In this document: positions 55,440-63,375 of the stretch, piece by piece
Numbering within the stretch: the stretch's first letter is position 1
Layout of the letters: the number at the start of each line of letters is the position of its first letter
Assembly: GCF_004804335.1 (NCBI RefSeq)
Contig: NZ_SRXY01000001.1
Coordinates: forward strand, 186,001-250,000
DNA from: Pacificoceanicola onchidii
GTDB lineage: Bacteria > Pseudomonadota > Alphaproteobacteria > Rhodobacterales > Rhodobacteraceae
DNA length: 64,000 bases
Direction: 5' to 3'
Translations under genes and position numbers: made by a program
Notes under the pieces: generated by a model
Databases searched by the model: none
What the model was told of the DNA's origin: nothing
Seen by the model: only the letters and a program-made list of their open reading frames with translations

Positions 55440-56188
55440 GTCATGCGCTCCGTATGTCCATCCACGGCAATTGCCTGCCCGGAAATTTTTGCCCCTTTGG
55501 GCGATGTGAGAAACAGGATCGTATCAGCCAGATCATCCGCCGTGACCCATGTGCGCAGGCTGGTGCCTTGTGCATAAAGCGCGCGTACGCTCTCTTCCGG
55601 CACCCCGCGCGCCGCGGCTTCCATGGCGATGACCCGTTCCATACGGTCCCCTTCGACCGCGCCGGGGCAGATCGCGTTGACCCGCACACCGCTTGGCCCA
55701 AGCTCCATGGCCAGCGTTTTCATCAGCCCCAGAATGCCCCATTTTGCCGCGACATAGGGCGCGCGGGTCGGCACGCCCCATTGACCGGAGGTCGACGAGG
55801 TCAAGACAATCGCTCCCGATCCCTGCGCCGTCATCCGCTGCGCCGCCCAGCGGCAGGCGAGGAAAGCTCCGTCCAGATTGGCCGCGATGCAAGCCTTCCA
55901 CGGCTCGAAATCCATGTCTGCAAGCGGCGCGGCCGGACCGCCCGTGCCCGCATTGGCGCAAAGGACATCGACGCCGCCCAAAAAGCGCTCGGCTTCTGCG
56001 AAGAACGCCGCCATCTGCGCTTCATTGGTCACATCCGCCTTGACGCCCAGCGCGCCTTCGGGCGCAGAGCCGGGGGCGAGATCGCAATAGGCGACGCGTG
56101 CCCCTTCGGCCAGATACCGACGCACCAGACAAGCCCCGATGCCCGAGCCTCCCGCCGTGACAACAATCCGCTGGCCGCCAAAGCTCAT
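55436..56188 (-). CDS. Short-chain dehydrogenase/reductase
   Basis: A 250-residue SDR with TAGGSGIG for cofactor binding, the structural CANAG, and the catalytic Ser and YxxxK in SSTSGQWGVPTRAPYVAAK. The C-terminus is standard length. It is embedded in the carnitine operon with 4-base overlaps on both sides, so a direct role is likely, for example oxidation of a D-carnitine or hydroxy intermediate, or reduction of acetoacetate. The substrate cannot be read from the sequence. Confidence 0.85.
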   Translation of the reverse strand: MSFGGQRIVVTAGGSGIGACLVRRYLAEGARVAYCDLAPGSAPEGALGVKADVTNEAQMAAFFAEAERFLGGVDVLCANAGTGGPAAPLADMDFEPWKACIAANLDGAFLACRWAAQRMTAQGSGAIVLTSSTSGQWGVPTRAPYVAAKWGILGLMKTLAMELGPSGVRVNAICPGAVEGDRMERVIAMEAAARGVPEESVRALYAQGTSLRTWVTADDLADTILFLTSPKGAKISGQAIAVDGHTERMT

Positions 56189-57093
56189 TTCGGCGCCCGC
56201 TTCACCAGCCCCAGCTTTTCGCGCACGGCCTCCGGCCCGATGACCTTCGCACCCATGTTCTCAATCACGTTGACCGAGCGCTCCACAAGCTGCGCGTTGG
56301 TGGCCAGAACGCCTTTGTCGAGGAAGAGGTTGTCCTCCAGCCCCACACGCACGTTGCCCCCGGCCAGAACGGCAGCGGCGGCATAGGGCATCTGATCGCG
56401 GCCCAGCGAAAACGCCGACCATGTCCAATCGTCGGGAATATTGTTGACCATCGCCATCAGCGTGTTCAGATCATTCGGCGCGCCCCACGGCACCCCCATG
56501 CACAGCTGCACCAAAGCCTGCGGGGCGAGCGTGCCTTCCTTCACCAACTCCTTAGCAAACCACAGGTGGCCGGTGTCAAAGGCTTCGATCTCCGGCTTCA
56601 CACCAAGCTCCGTCATCATCCCGCCCATGGCGCGCAGCATGCCGGGCGTGTTGGTCATGACGTAATCGGCTTCGGCAAAATTCATCGTGCCGCAATCAAG
56701 CGTGCAGATCTCCGGCAGGCACTCGGCAATATGCGCCATGCGTTCGGTGGCCCCGACCATATCGGTGCCGTCCGCCGTGGGCAGCGGTGCTTCCACCCCG
56801 CCAAACACAATGTCGCCGCCCATCCCGGCGGTCAGGTTCAGCACCACGTCAACCTCCGCATCCCGGATGCGGTCCGTCACCTCGCGGTAAAGCGCCAGCC
56901 GCCGCGACGGCGCGCCGCTTTCAGGATCGCGCACGTGGCAATGCACCACCGCCGCGCCTGCCTTTGCGGCATCAATGGCGCTCTCGGCGATCTGCTGCGG
57001 CGAGCGCGGCACATGCGGGCTGCGGTCCTGCGTGCCGCCCGATCCGGTCACGGCACAGGTGATGAAAACCTCGCGGTTCATGGTAAGAGGCAT
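56185..57093 (-). CDS. 3-dehydrocarnitine cleavage enzyme (BKACE/DUF849, CdhC-like)
   Basis: A 302-residue BKACE-family enzyme. The zinc-binding His pair is VVHCHVRD, and the family element EAFDTGHLWFAKEL, with Glu and His, follows. CdhC uses acetyl-CoA to cleave 3-dehydrocarnitine to betainyl-CoA and acetoacetate. The start at 57093 follows GGAAGG. The genes before and after, CaiD-like hydratase and carnitine dehydrogenase-thioesterase, make this assignment strong although BKACE enzymes are diverse. Confidence 0.87.
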   Translation of the reverse strand: MPLTMNREVFITCAVTGSGGTQDRSPHVPRSPQQIAESAIDAAKAGAAVVHCHVRDPESGAPSRRLALYREVTDRIRDAEVDVVLNLTAGMGGDIVFGGVEAPLPTADGTDMVGATERMAHIAECLPEICTLDCGTMNFAEADYVMTNTPGMLRAMGGMMTELGVKPEIEAFDTGHLWFAKELVKEGTLAPQALVQLCMGVPWGAPNDLNTLMAMVNNIPDDWTWSAFSLGRDQMPYAAAAVLAGGNVRVGLEDNLFLDKGVLATNAQLVERSVNVIENMGAKVIGPEAVREKLGLVKRAPK

Positions 57094-57228
57094 GTCAATT
57101 TCCTTCCTGTTTCGGCTCATCCGCCCCATCGGGCGGCCGCGCGAGGCGGGCTGTCAGGCCCGATGAGCGGGATGTGTCTGGCGCATGGATTGGACGCAAA
57201 ACCGGTCCTCACGTTTGCCAAGAAATGC

Positions 57229-58014
57229 TCAGCGGCCTTTCCAGACCGGATCGCGTTTCTCGGCAAAGGCGCGCGCGCCTTCAAGCTGGTCCTCGGAGCG
57301 GTAGAGCGTCTCCACGGTGGCAAACTGGCTTTTGGTGATCCTGTTGAGCGCATCCTGGAACTTCATGTCCTCCGCCTCGCGCACCACCTCCTTGATCGCC
57401 GCAAAGACCAGCGGCGGGCCGGAGGCCAGCTGATTGGCCATCTCGCGCGCACGGGCCATCAAATCACCGGCGGCATGGATCTGGTTGATCAACCCCCAGC
57501 GCGCCGCCTCCTCGGCGTCAATCCACCGCCCGGTGAACAGCATCTCCATGGCGATGTGATACGGAATCCGCTTTGGCAGCTTGATCGAGGCCGCATCCGC
57601 CACGGTCCCGGACCGGATTTCAGGCAAGGCAAAGCTCGCATGATCGGCGGCCAGAATGATGTCCGCAGATAGCGCCAGCTCCAGCCCCCCGCCGCAACAG
57701 ATCCCGTTCACCGCCGCAATCACCGGCTTGTTCAGCCCGCGCAGCTCCTGAAGGCCACCAAAGCCGCCGACGCCGTAATCGCCATCCACCGCGTCGCCCT
57801 CGGACGCGGCTTTCAAATCCCAACCGGGGCAGAAAAACTTCTCGCCCGCCGCCGTCAGGATCGCCACGCGCAGCTCGGGATCGTCGCGAAACTCGGTGAA
57901 GACCTCGCCCATGATCCGGCTGGTGGCCAGATCAATCGCGTTGGCCTTGGGCCGGTCCAGCGTGACCTCAAGCACGTGCCCGCGCCGTTCGGTTCTGATC
58001 GGGGTGTCGCTCAT
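57229..58014 (-). CDS. Carnitinyl-CoA dehydratase / crotonobetainyl-CoA hydratase (CaiD-like)
   Basis: A 261-residue crotonase-fold enzyme close to CaiD in length and sequence: VTLDRPKANAIDLATSRIM, then FRDDPELRVAILT, and the end AFAEKRDPVWKGR. The oxyanion elements GWDLKAA and the NGICCGGGLELALSAD glycine turn are present. It should interconvert crotonobetainyl-CoA and carnitinyl-CoA. A 135-base gap with a hairpin (CATCGGGC at 57127 pairing with 57158-57165) separates it from the BKACE gene, so the operon could be partly uncoupled here. Confidence 0.92.
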   Translation of the reverse strand: MSDTPIRTERRGHVLEVTLDRPKANAIDLATSRIMGEVFTEFRDDPELRVAILTAAGEKFFCPGWDLKAASEGDAVDGDYGVGGFGGLQELRGLNKPVIAAVNGICCGGGLELALSADIILAADHASFALPEIRSGTVADAASIKLPKRIPYHIAMEMLFTGRWIDAEEAARWGLINQIHAAGDLMARAREMANQLASGPPLVFAAIKEVVREAEDMKFQDALNRITKSQFATVETLYRSEDQLEGARAFAEKRDPVWKGR

Positions 58015-60032
58015 CTTGTCTCTCCTCCGGTGCGGATCAGCGCGTCCGCGGCCACGGCGCGCGTTTGCGTGCAGATCAACGGGTTGATCTCCACCTCTGC
58101 GGGACGGCGCGCCTCAACATAGGTCTGCAGAGCCATGATCGCGTCAAGCACTGCGTTTCTGTTCACCGGGGCTTTGCCCCGGTACCCGCGCAGCACAGGC
58201 GCGAGTTTCAACTCATTCAGCGCCGCGTCCACGGCCTGCCGCGAGGCCGGAACAAGCAATGTCGCCGTGTCCTGCAAAATCTCGGTCAGCGTCCCGCCCG
58301 CGCCCAGCGTCAGCACATAGCCGTGCGGGTCGGCCACCACCCCGACGATCAATTCGCAGACCGCGCCGGTGATCATTTCCTCAACCAAAAAGCGCTCTGT
58401 CGGCATGGCGGCGGCAGCCTGTGTCACCGCGCTGGCGCGTGTCAGCCCAAGCGCCACTGCCCCGGCTTCGGTTTTATGCGCAATGCCCTGCCCTTTCAGG
58501 ACCACCGGAAAGCCGATCTCTTCCGACACCGCGCCGACCGTCTCGGCAACGGCCTCCTGCGCGCCCGGCACGCTCAACCCGAATGCCGCAAGCTCGGCCT
58601 TGGCCGCCGCCTCCGTCAGGGTCTCGCCGGACGGATCGAGATTGGGCAGGCAAAGCGGCGCGGCCGCCGCATCCTGCATCCCGATGAAGGCGGCGATCTC
58701 CATCGCGGCAAGCGCCTCCTCCATGCCGGTGAACGGAATGACACCCAGCCCCAAAAGCCGCTCTGCTACCTCTTCGGAGATGGCTTCGGCTATCGAGCCA
58801 AGCAACGCCAGAGGTTTGCCCGTCTGCTCCTGCGTGCGCTGGACGGCGGCGATGACCGGCTCCCATGCGGCAGGATCACAGCGGTCTGCGCGGGGGAAGT
58901 CGAGCACCACGCAGCCCATGGCCAAATCGCCGGACATCATGGCGCTGAAGGTGGCGGTCAACGCCTCTTCATCGCCCCAGATATAGGTGTGGTAATCCAA
59001 AGGGTTGGCCAGCGCGACCTTCGGGCCCAAGGCGGCGCGCAACGCGCTCTGCTGCCCCTCATCCAAGGGTGGAAAACGGAGCCCCCGATCCACCACGCCG
59101 TCGGCCATCAAACAGGCCTCCCCGCCCGAACAGGACAGCGAGGCGATGCGGTTCGATTTCAAAGGCCCGGCCACATGCAGCAGCTTGAGCGTCTCCAGCA
59201 TGGCCGACAGGCTGGAGACCTGCCCGATGCCGAGCCGCGCGAACAACGCCTCCGCCCCCGCCGCGCCACCCGCCAGCGAGGCGGTGTGCGAAACGGTGGC
59301 CACCTGCGCCTGCTCCGAGCGGCCGACTTTGAGGGCAATCACCGGCTTGCCGCAGGCGTGGGCTTCCGCCGCAAAGGCCTCCAGTCGCCGCAGATCGCCA
59401 ACACCCTCAACGTGCAAGGCAATCGCCGTCACCCGATCGTCGCGGAGCAGAGCCGCCGCCACATCCCACAGCCCCTGCTGCGCCTGATTGCCCACCGTGA
59501 CCACATAGGCCAGCGGCAGAGCCCGGCGCTGCATGGTCAGGTTCAGCGCGATATTGGACGATTGCGTGACAATCGCCACGCCGCGCTCGGCACGGCTCCC
59601 GCCATGCTGATCCGGCCAGAGCGCCGCCCCGTCCAAATAGTTGATAAAGCCGTAACAATTCGGCCCGAGGATCGGCATCTCCCCCGCCGCGCGCAAAAGC
59701 GCGTCCTGCATGTCCGCCCCGTCGCCCATCTCTGCCTGCGCTTCGAGAAAGCCGGAGGCAAAGCAAACCGCCCCGCCCGCGCCGCGATCGACAAGCGCCT
59801 GCACCACCTCCAAGGTCGCCTCGCGGTTCACGCCGATGAAGGTCGCGTCCGGCGCTTCGGGCAAAGCGTCAATCGAAGCAAAGGCCGGCACCCCGGCCAC
59901 GCTCTCGCGTTTGGGATGCACCGGCCAGACCGGCCCGGCAAAGCCGATTCGCGCGCATTGTTCGATGACATTGGCACACCACGCCCCGCCGCCGACCACG
60001 GCGATGGAACGCGGCCTCAGCAGGCGGTCCAT
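58011..60032 (-). CDS. ADP-forming acyl-CoA ligase (acetate-CoA ligase family)
   Basis: A 673-residue fused NDP-forming acyl-CoA synthetase. The N-terminal CoA-binding domain begins SIAVVGGGAWCANVIEQ, a ligase domain carries the phosphohistidine context VSHTASLAGGAAG, and the C-terminal ATP-grasp domain includes FPVVLKGQGIAHKTEAGAVA. In the operon it most probably makes the CoA thioester of gamma-butyrobetaine or carnitine. It overlaps the acyl-CoA dehydrogenase and hydratase genes by 1 and 4 bases. CaiC-type AMP-forming ligases do this job in E. coli, so an ADP-forming enzyme here is a variation. Confidence 0.85.
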   Translation of the reverse strand: MDRLLRPRSIAVVGGGAWCANVIEQCARIGFAGPVWPVHPKRESVAGVPAFASIDALPEAPDATFIGVNREATLEVVQALVDRGAGGAVCFASGFLEAQAEMGDGADMQDALLRAAGEMPILGPNCYGFINYLDGAALWPDQHGGSRAERGVAIVTQSSNIALNLTMQRRALPLAYVVTVGNQAQQGLWDVAAALLRDDRVTAIALHVEGVGDLRRLEAFAAEAHACGKPVIALKVGRSEQAQVATVSHTASLAGGAAGAEALFARLGIGQVSSLSAMLETLKLLHVAGPLKSNRIASLSCSGGEACLMADGVVDRGLRFPPLDEGQQSALRAALGPKVALANPLDYHTYIWGDEEALTATFSAMMSGDLAMGCVVLDFPRADRCDPAAWEPVIAAVQRTQEQTGKPLALLGSIAEAISEEVAERLLGLGVIPFTGMEEALAAMEIAAFIGMQDAAAAPLCLPNLDPSGETLTEAAAKAELAAFGLSVPGAQEAVAETVGAVSEEIGFPVVLKGQGIAHKTEAGAVALGLTRASAVTQAAAAMPTERFLVEEMITGAVCELIVGVVADPHGYVLTLGAGGTLTEILQDTATLLVPASRQAVDAALNELKLAPVLRGYRGKAPVNRNAVLDAIMALQTYVEARRPAEVEINPLICTQTRAVAADALIRTGGETR

Positions 60033-61192
60033 CAGGCCCCCAGCGGACGCAGCAGGTCCCGACTGATGATGTGCCGCTGAATTTCCGAGGTGCCGTCCCA
60101 GATCCGCTCAACCCGCGCATCGCGCCAAAAGCGTTCAATCGGGAAATCGTCCATCAGCCCCATGCCGCCAAAAATCTGCAAAGACGTGTCGGTGACACGG
60201 GCAAGCATCTCCGAGGCATAAAGCTTGGCCGAGGCAATCTCCCGGTTCGACGGCAGATCATTGTCCAGCCGCCACGCCGCGGCCAGCGTCAGCCAATCGG
60301 CGGCGTCAATCTCGGTGATCATATCGGCGATCTGAAAGCCGACGCCCTGAAACTTCCCAATCGGCTGGCCGAATTGCTTGCGCTCGGCGGAATACTCCAG
60401 CGCCAGATCAAAACAGCGCCGCGCGCGCCCCACGCAGAAGGCCGCAACGGTCAGGCGGGTGGCGTAGAGCCATGTGTTCATCACCTCGAAGCCGCCATCG
60501 ACCTCACCCAACACCTGCGCGTCCGGCAGGCGGCAATTGTCAAAGGCGAGGATGTAATTCTTGTAGCCTTTGTGGCTGACCGAATTGTAGCCCTCGCGCA
60601 CGTCAAACCCCGGCGTGCCCCGGTCCACAAGGAACGTCGTGATGCGCTTCTTCGGCCCTTTGGGCGTGTCGTCCTCGCCGGTGGCGATGAAAACGATAAA
60701 GAAATCCGCGTGTTCCGCGCCGGAAATGAAATGTTTGGAGCCGTTGATCACCCAATCGCCGCCGTCCCGCCGCGCCTGGCATTTCATGCCGCGCACGTCT
60801 GATCCGGCGTCTGGTTCGGTCATCGCCAGAGCGTCCATGCGCTCACCCCGCACGGCAGGCAAAAGGTACCGCTCGCGCTGCTCCCCTTCGCAGGCCATCA
60901 GGATGTTCTGCGGGCGGCCAAAGAAATGCGTCAGAGCCATGGAACCGCGCCCAAGCTCCCGTTCCACAAGCGTAAAATCGAGATGGCTCAGCCCCGCACC
61001 GCCCACCTCCTGCGGGAAGTTGCAGGCATAAAAGCCCAGATCAATGCACTTGCGCTTGACCTCTTCGCCCAGCTCATGCGGCACCTGGCCTGTGCGCTCG
61101 ACCTCCGCCTCATGCGGATAAATCTCGTTCTCCACAAAGCTGCGCACGGTGGAGACGATCATCTCCTGTTCTTCGCTCAGACCAAACTGCAT
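60032..61192 (-). CDS. Acyl-CoA dehydrogenase, probable gamma-butyrobetainyl-CoA dehydrogenase
   Basis: A 386-residue FAD-dependent acyl-CoA dehydrogenase. The FAD/substrate elements ALAMTEPDAGSDVRG and NGSKHFISGAEHAD and the C-terminal RIWDGTSEIQRHI are clear. Length and pattern fit medium/short-chain ACADs; CaiA-like. It should oxidise gamma-butyrobetainyl-CoA to crotonobetainyl-CoA. The start at 61192 follows GGGGAGTGA. It is the first gene of the operon, and a MITE-like element ends only 26 bases upstream of its ATG, so any promoter must lie in or beyond that element. Confidence 0.88.
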   Translation of the reverse strand: MQFGLSEEQEMIVSTVRSFVENEIYPHEAEVERTGQVPHELGEEVKRKCIDLGFYACNFPQEVGGAGLSHLDFTLVERELGRGSMALTHFFGRPQNILMACEGEQRERYLLPAVRGERMDALAMTEPDAGSDVRGMKCQARRDGGDWVINGSKHFISGAEHADFFIVFIATGEDDTPKGPKKRITTFLVDRGTPGFDVREGYNSVSHKGYKNYILAFDNCRLPDAQVLGEVDGGFEVMNTWLYATRLTVAAFCVGRARRCFDLALEYSAERKQFGQPIGKFQGVGFQIADMITEIDAADWLTLAAAWRLDNDLPSNREIASAKLYASEMLARVTDTSLQIFGGMGLMDDFPIERFWRDARVERIWDGTSEIQRHIISRDLLRPLGA

Positions 61193-61218
61193 CGGCTCAC
61201 TCCCCGGCTGATTGATTA

Positions 61219-61481
61219 GGGTCAGGACCCATTTATTTGCGATGCGCAGCAAGGAAGAATGCGCGTTATCAGGCGTTTGGGTTTCGCAGGCAAGGCTGGT
61301 TGCCTTGTCAAGGAAGCCAAGCGGCTGAGAGCGTGCATTTCTCCTTGTCCTTCGGATTTGACGGGTTTTGCCCCAGCCTGCGTTATAGAGCCTTGAAATA
61401 GATGACTATTCCTGCGGCTCCATGCCTAGTCTGGAACAAAACCCGTCAAACTGCGCGTCGTAAATAAATGGGTCCTGACCC
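61219..61481. mobile_element. MITE-like element or IS remnant with 31-base terminal inverted repeats
   Basis: The 263-base element begins GGGTCAGGACCC and ends with its complement. The 31-base terminal repeats (61219-61249 and 61451-61481) match at 29 of 31 positions. Flanking TTA at 61216-61218 and 61482-61484 fits a 3-base target duplication. Inside, TTTGACGGGTTTTG (61357-61370) is inverted at 61437-61450 as part of a 20-base repeat with two mismatches. No transposase is encoded, so it would be mobilised in trans by a related DDE transposase. The IS family is not assigned. Confidence 0.8.
61265..61293 (-). promoter_or_regulatory. Candidate promoter inside the MITE-like element
   Basis: On the minus strand TTGCCT (61288-61293) and GATAAC (61265-61270) are spaced by 17 bases, each matching the sigma-70 consensus at four of six positions. 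Transcription would start about 65 bases before the acyl-CoA dehydrogenase ATG. It is one possible promoter of the carnitine operon. Confidence 0.35.
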
Positions 61482-61534
61482 TTAAAGTCGTAGAGCGGTT
61501 GACGCGGGCTATAATGCGGAATTAGACATTTTTC

Positions 61535-62485
61535 ATGCAAGAATGGACAACATCCCAGACCGAAACGCAGGAGGTTGTCATCCTGTTGTTCGAACGCTTC
61601 TCCAACCACTGCCTGGCCAATGCGGTGGAGCCCCTGCGCGCGGCCAATGAGATCCTGCGGCGCGAGGCATTTCGTTGGCGTTTCGTGACGCTCGACGGCG
61701 CGGAAGTGTCCTCCTCCAGCGGCCTGCCTGTCCTGCCCCATGGCCGCCTGCGTGACGAGCCGGGCGGCGCGTTTCTCTTTGTCATGACCAGCTATGATGT
61801 CACCCGCCTTGCCACCCCCGGCAGCGCCCGCGCTCTGACCGCCGCCGCGCGCCGCTTCGAAACCGTGGTGGGCTTTGACACCGGCGCGTGGCTTTTGGCC
61901 CATGCCGGGCTTCTGGACGGGCGCAAGGCGACCATTCACTGGAACGAGCTGACCGGATTTTCCGAGGCTTTCCCGGAAGTTGAGGTCTTGCCCGAACGCT
62001 ACGTGGTGGATGGCGACCGGATGACCTGCGGCGGGGCGATGACCGCCTTTGACTTTGCGCTGGAGCTGATCCGGCGCGCGCATGGCACGGCGCTGCGGCT
62101 GGAGGTTTCGGCCTTCTTCTTGCACCAGAGCACGGAGGCACCGCAGGGCCGCCTTTTCCCGCGCGCCGCCTCGCCGCTTGTCGAACGCGCGCTGGCGCTC
62201 ATGTCCGGGGCCTTGGAAGACCCTTTGCCAATCGACGGGATCGCCGCGCGCGCTGGGACCACGCAGCGGACTCTCGCGCGGGCGTTTCAGGCCGAACTTG
62301 GCGCCGCGCCGCGCGTCGTCTACAAGCGCCTGCGGCTTGCGGCGGCGCGGCGTTATGCGCAGCAATCTTCCTACTCGATTGCCGAGATCGCCCTGCGCTG
62401 CGGCTATGGCAATGCGGCGGCGATGACGCGGGCCTTCGTGGCCGAATACGGCGCACCGCCCAGCGCCTTTCGCGGGGAGGGCTGA
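61535..62485 (+). CDS. GlxA/CdhR-type AraC-family regulator
   Basis: A 316-residue regulator with an N-terminal DJ-1/PfpI-like domain (VVILLFERFSNHCLANAVEP, which replaces enzymatic function with ligand sensing) and two C-terminal AraC HTH motifs (IDGIAARAGTTQRTLARAFQ and YSIAEIALRCGYGNAAAMTR). This is the architecture of CdhR and GbdR, which respond to carnitine or betaine/dimethylglycine. It is divergent from the gamma-butyrobetaine/carnitine operon and should activate it. The intervening MITE-like element raises the question of where the operator lies. Confidence 0.9.
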   Translation: MQEWTTSQTETQEVVILLFERFSNHCLANAVEPLRAANEILRREAFRWRFVTLDGAEVSSSSGLPVLPHGRLRDEPGGAFLFVMTSYDVTRLATPGSARALTAAARRFETVVGFDTGAWLLAHAGLLDGRKATIHWNELTGFSEAFPEVEVLPERYVVDGDRMTCGGAMTAFDFALELIRRAHGTALRLEVSAFFLHQSTEAPQGRLFPRAASPLVERALALMSGALEDPLPIDGIAARAGTTQRTLARAFQAELGAAPRVVYKRLRLAAARRYAQQSSYSIAEIALRCGYGNAAAMTRAFVAEYGAPPSAFRGEG

Positions 62486-62882
62486 CCGCTCAGAGCACCG
62501 CGCGCTGCGTCAAGGTTTGCTTAACCCTGCCCGCCGATCCTTGACATCGGTTAACCATGAAAAGACAGGATCACCCTCCCGAAGCCTTCGGGATCGCGAT
62601 TCCATCGGCGCGCGGGCCATCCCCCGCACACGGAGGCAGGGTCTGGCACCCCTGTTCCTGATCCGCACCTGGCGGCCGCCATCTTTCAAAAAAGCCTACA
62701 ACAAGAAGAGCAGCGCTCCCCGCCCGGCCACCTCAGGCCGACGGCGGGCAGCACCGGTTGCGCGTGGCTTTCGTTTTGTCGCGCAAATTCATCCGAAAAC
62801 CGGTGCCCACTTTTCGGATAGCGCTTTGGTTTCGTCGCGCAATTTGACCCGAAAACCGGTTCCCACTTTTCGGATTGCGGTC
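62486..62882. other. Intergenic region between regulator gene and ybaB
   Basis: The 397-base gap has no supported gene. It contains a short hairpin TCCCGAAG/CTTCGGGA near 62578-62594, which may end the regulator transcript, and the tandem repeats at 62771-62879. Confidence 0.6.
62771..62879. repeat. Two tandem copies of a ~50-base alphaproteobacterial repeat
   Basis: Two copies (62771-62820 and 62830-62879), 55 bases apart, share TCGCGCAA, then CCGAAAACCGG and CCCACTTTTCGGAT. Each can fold with CCGAAAA pairing to TTTTCGG. The motif resembles dispersed palindromic repeats common in rhizobial and related genomes, which I recall from general knowledge. The second copy ends 3 bases before the ybaB stop. 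Confidence 0.7.
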
Positions 62883-63227
62883 TTAGAACGGCAGTTTCAT
62901 ATCCGCCGGCAGACCCAGCTCTTCGGTGATCTTGCCCATCTCGCGCTGTGCGCGCTCGCTCGCCTTGGCCTGCGCATCCTTGATCGCGGCGAGGATCAGG
63001 TCTTCGACGACCTCTTTCTCATTGGGATCAAAAATCGTCGGATCAATGTCCAGCGCTTTCAGCTCGCCCTTGGCGGTGGCCGTGGCCTTGACCAGACCCG
63101 CGCCGCTCTCGCCGATCACGGTCATGGTGTTCAGGTCGTCCTGAAGCTGCTGAACCTTCGCCTGCATCTCCTGTGCCTGCTTCATCATCTTGGCCATATC
63201 GCCAAGCTGTCCCAGTCCCTTGAGCAT
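62883..63227 (-). CDS. YbaB/EbfC nucleoid-associated protein
   Basis: The 114-residue protein matches the YbaB/EbfC family, a small dimeric DNA-binding protein. The N-terminal coiled helix GLGQLGDMAKMMKQAQEMQA and the C-terminal EVVEDLILAAIKDAQAKA, with the invariant charged residues, are present. It is expected to bind DNA without strong sequence specificity and to shape the nucleoid. The neighbouring dnaX and the usual downstream recR make this a conserved gene order; recR is not immediately downstream here. Confidence 0.95.
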   Translation of the reverse strand: MLKGLGQLGDMAKMMKQAQEMQAKVQQLQDDLNTMTVIGESGAGLVKATATAKGELKALDIDPTIFDPNEKEVVEDLILAAIKDAQAKASERAQREMGKITEELGLPADMKLPF

Positions 63228-63320
63228 ACCGCTGTCCTTCCAATGTCAGATCCGTTGCGCCCCAGATAGGCTGCGCGCGCCCCGCCCGCAAGTCTTGCCC
63301 TGCCCTCAGCCCCCCGCGCC

Positions 63321-63364
63321 AAATCTCTTGCAAGAGATTTGCAAGATCCATCGATGGATCTTGC
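63321..63364. repeat. Two adjacent perfect palindromes between dnaX and ybaB
   Basis: AAATCTCTTGCAAGAGATTT (63321-63340) is a perfect 20-base palindrome. It is followed directly by a perfect 24-base palindrome (63341-63364; half GCAAGATCCATC). The pair could form back-to-back hairpins in mRNA or bind dimeric proteins. It lies in the 150-base gap of a usually close gene pair. Confidence 0.75.
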
Positions 63365-63375
63365 CGCGCCCGGCC

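Larger units (their letters stand above)
61193..61534. other. Divergent promoter region of the carnitine operon
   Basis: The 342-base gap between the operon and its divergent regulator consists mostly of the MITE-like element at 61219-61481. Only about 26 bases on the operon side and 53 on the regulator side are left outside it. No gene is present. Confidence 0.75.

Noticed and set aside
62520-62770. Signal recognition particle RNA gene near ybaB/dnaX
   Set aside because: In some bacteria the SRP RNA gene lies near dnaX, but neither strand shows the conserved GGAAG-type loop with its paired stem.
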